From positions 1 to 6,232 of the forward strand of contig JBOGGN010000216.1 in assembly GCA_050744165.1 (NCBI GenBank): a stretch of 6,232 nt of DNA, read 5' to 3'. Below, one piece after another: positions 5,785-6,232 of the stretch. The translations under genes were made by a program, and so were the position numbers. Source of the DNA: JBOGGN01 sp050744165 (GTDB taxonomy: Bacteria > Actinomycetota > Acidimicrobiia > Acidimicrobiales > Palsa-688). A model generated the notes under the pieces. It worked only from the letters and a program-made list of their open reading frames with translations, made no database searches and was not told the origin of the DNA. The first letter of the stretch is position 1. Each line of letters starts with the position of its first letter.

Positions 5785-6232
5785 CTAACCGGCCGGGGCG
5801 GTCTCCACCGGAACGGGCTGCGCCGCCGGCGCCTCGGGCGCCGCGACGGTCACGGCAGCAGTACCTGAGCCCTTCACCGCCACAGAGATCAGGGTGCGGC
5901 CGGGCGCCGGTCCGCTGGTGATGCGGGGACCCTGCTTGGCGGGCAGCAGGGACACGGCAGTGATGATGGCGTCCGACGCCGGCGCCTGGCTGGTGACCAG
6001 CAGCGTTTTGATGTCAGCCGGGTCGGCTTCGTACCGGGGCCGCTCGTCGCGGCCGGGGCGGTACTGCTTGGCGAAATCCATGTTGGTCTTGGTGATGACG
6101 CCGCCGACTGTCATCCGAAGTCCCATGCCGACATGTCGCCGCCACCGCCGGAGGCGGGGCCGGCAGGCATAGAAGTCGTGGTAGGCCTGCCACAGGCCCG
6201 CCTCGAGCTGCTCGGCGGTCATCTGGGCCGGC
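5785..6232 (-). CDS. C-terminal part of a probable B12-binding-type radical SAM protein (runs off right edge)
   Basis: The frame is open to the right edge, with residues PAQ before the first visible Met at 6222, so the gene almost certainly starts outside the window. About 149 residues are visible. The stretch PAQMTAEQLEAGLWQAYHDF followed by YACRPRLRRWRRH resembles the segment after the catalytic barrel in B12-binding radical SAM enzymes, where 'MsPeeL..G...ay..FYs...i.rR' is common. The radical SAM CxxxCxxC motif would lie upstream and is not visible. Further on, GLRMTVGGVITKTNMDF could be a short amphipathic or membrane-near segment. The last 80 or so residues are Ala/Pro/Val-rich (TVAAPEAPAAQPVPVETAPAG) and look poorly conserved. 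It converges on the lipoprotein gene with 46 bp between stops. Without the N-terminal part the family call is tentative; the coding call is firmer. Confidence 0.55.
   Translation of the reverse strand, partial: PAQMTAEQLEAGLWQAYHDFYACRPRLRRWRRHVGMGLRMTVGGVITKTNMDFAKQYRPGRDERPRYEADPADIKTLLVTSQAPASDAIITAVSLLPAKQGPRITSGPAPGRTLISVAVKGSGTAAVTVAAPEAPAAQPVPVETAPAG

Overview
The window is about 70% G+C by eye, has tightly packed genes, uses GTG and TTG starts, and carries a PadR/ABC cassette beside a large ATP-binding LuxR-type (LAL) regulator. This suggests a chromosome segment of a high-GC actinomycete-like bacterium. The genus cannot be read from the sequence, and I see no mobile element, CRISPR array, rRNA or tRNA.

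Layout. Positions 1-1989 (minus strand) hold a three-gene cassette read right to left: a PadR-family repressor (1408-1989), a MacB/LolD-type ABC ATPase (656-1411) and the N-terminal part of an FtsX-like ABC permease (1-659, running off the left edge). Both junctions are 4-bp stop/start overlaps (ATGA, then GTGA), so the three are almost certainly one translationally coupled operon. Positions 1990-2045 form a short, unusually AT-rich divergent control region. It carries six alternating TAC/GTA half-sites at an exact 6-bp step (2003-2035). A good minus-strand promoter for the PadR operon and a candidate plus-strand promoter for the divergent gene both overlap this array. Positions 2046-4862 (plus) encode a 938-residue LAL-family regulator with an AAA/STAND ATPase at the N-terminus, a helical-repeat middle and a LuxR HTH at the C-terminus. 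It is followed on the same strand by a 95-residue DUF4242-like protein (4933-5220) and a 166-residue lipoprotein with a Ser/Thr/Ala linker and a Gly-rich, probably beta-sheet, domain (5238-5738). A convergent gene enters from the right edge (5785-6232, minus). Its visible part resembles the C-terminal tail of a B12-binding-type radical SAM protein.

How the parts may work together. The PadR protein probably represses its own operon by binding the array, and is released by a ligand that the ABC exporter removes or responds to. Because the array also covers the candidate luxR-type promoter, the same repressor could gate the LAL regulator. The DUF4242-like and lipoprotein genes could be co-transcribed with the LAL gene, but nothing beyond order, strand and short spacing supports this. 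The most noteworthy item is the phased operator array; the genes themselves belong to known families, apart from the lipoprotein domain, which I do not recognise.
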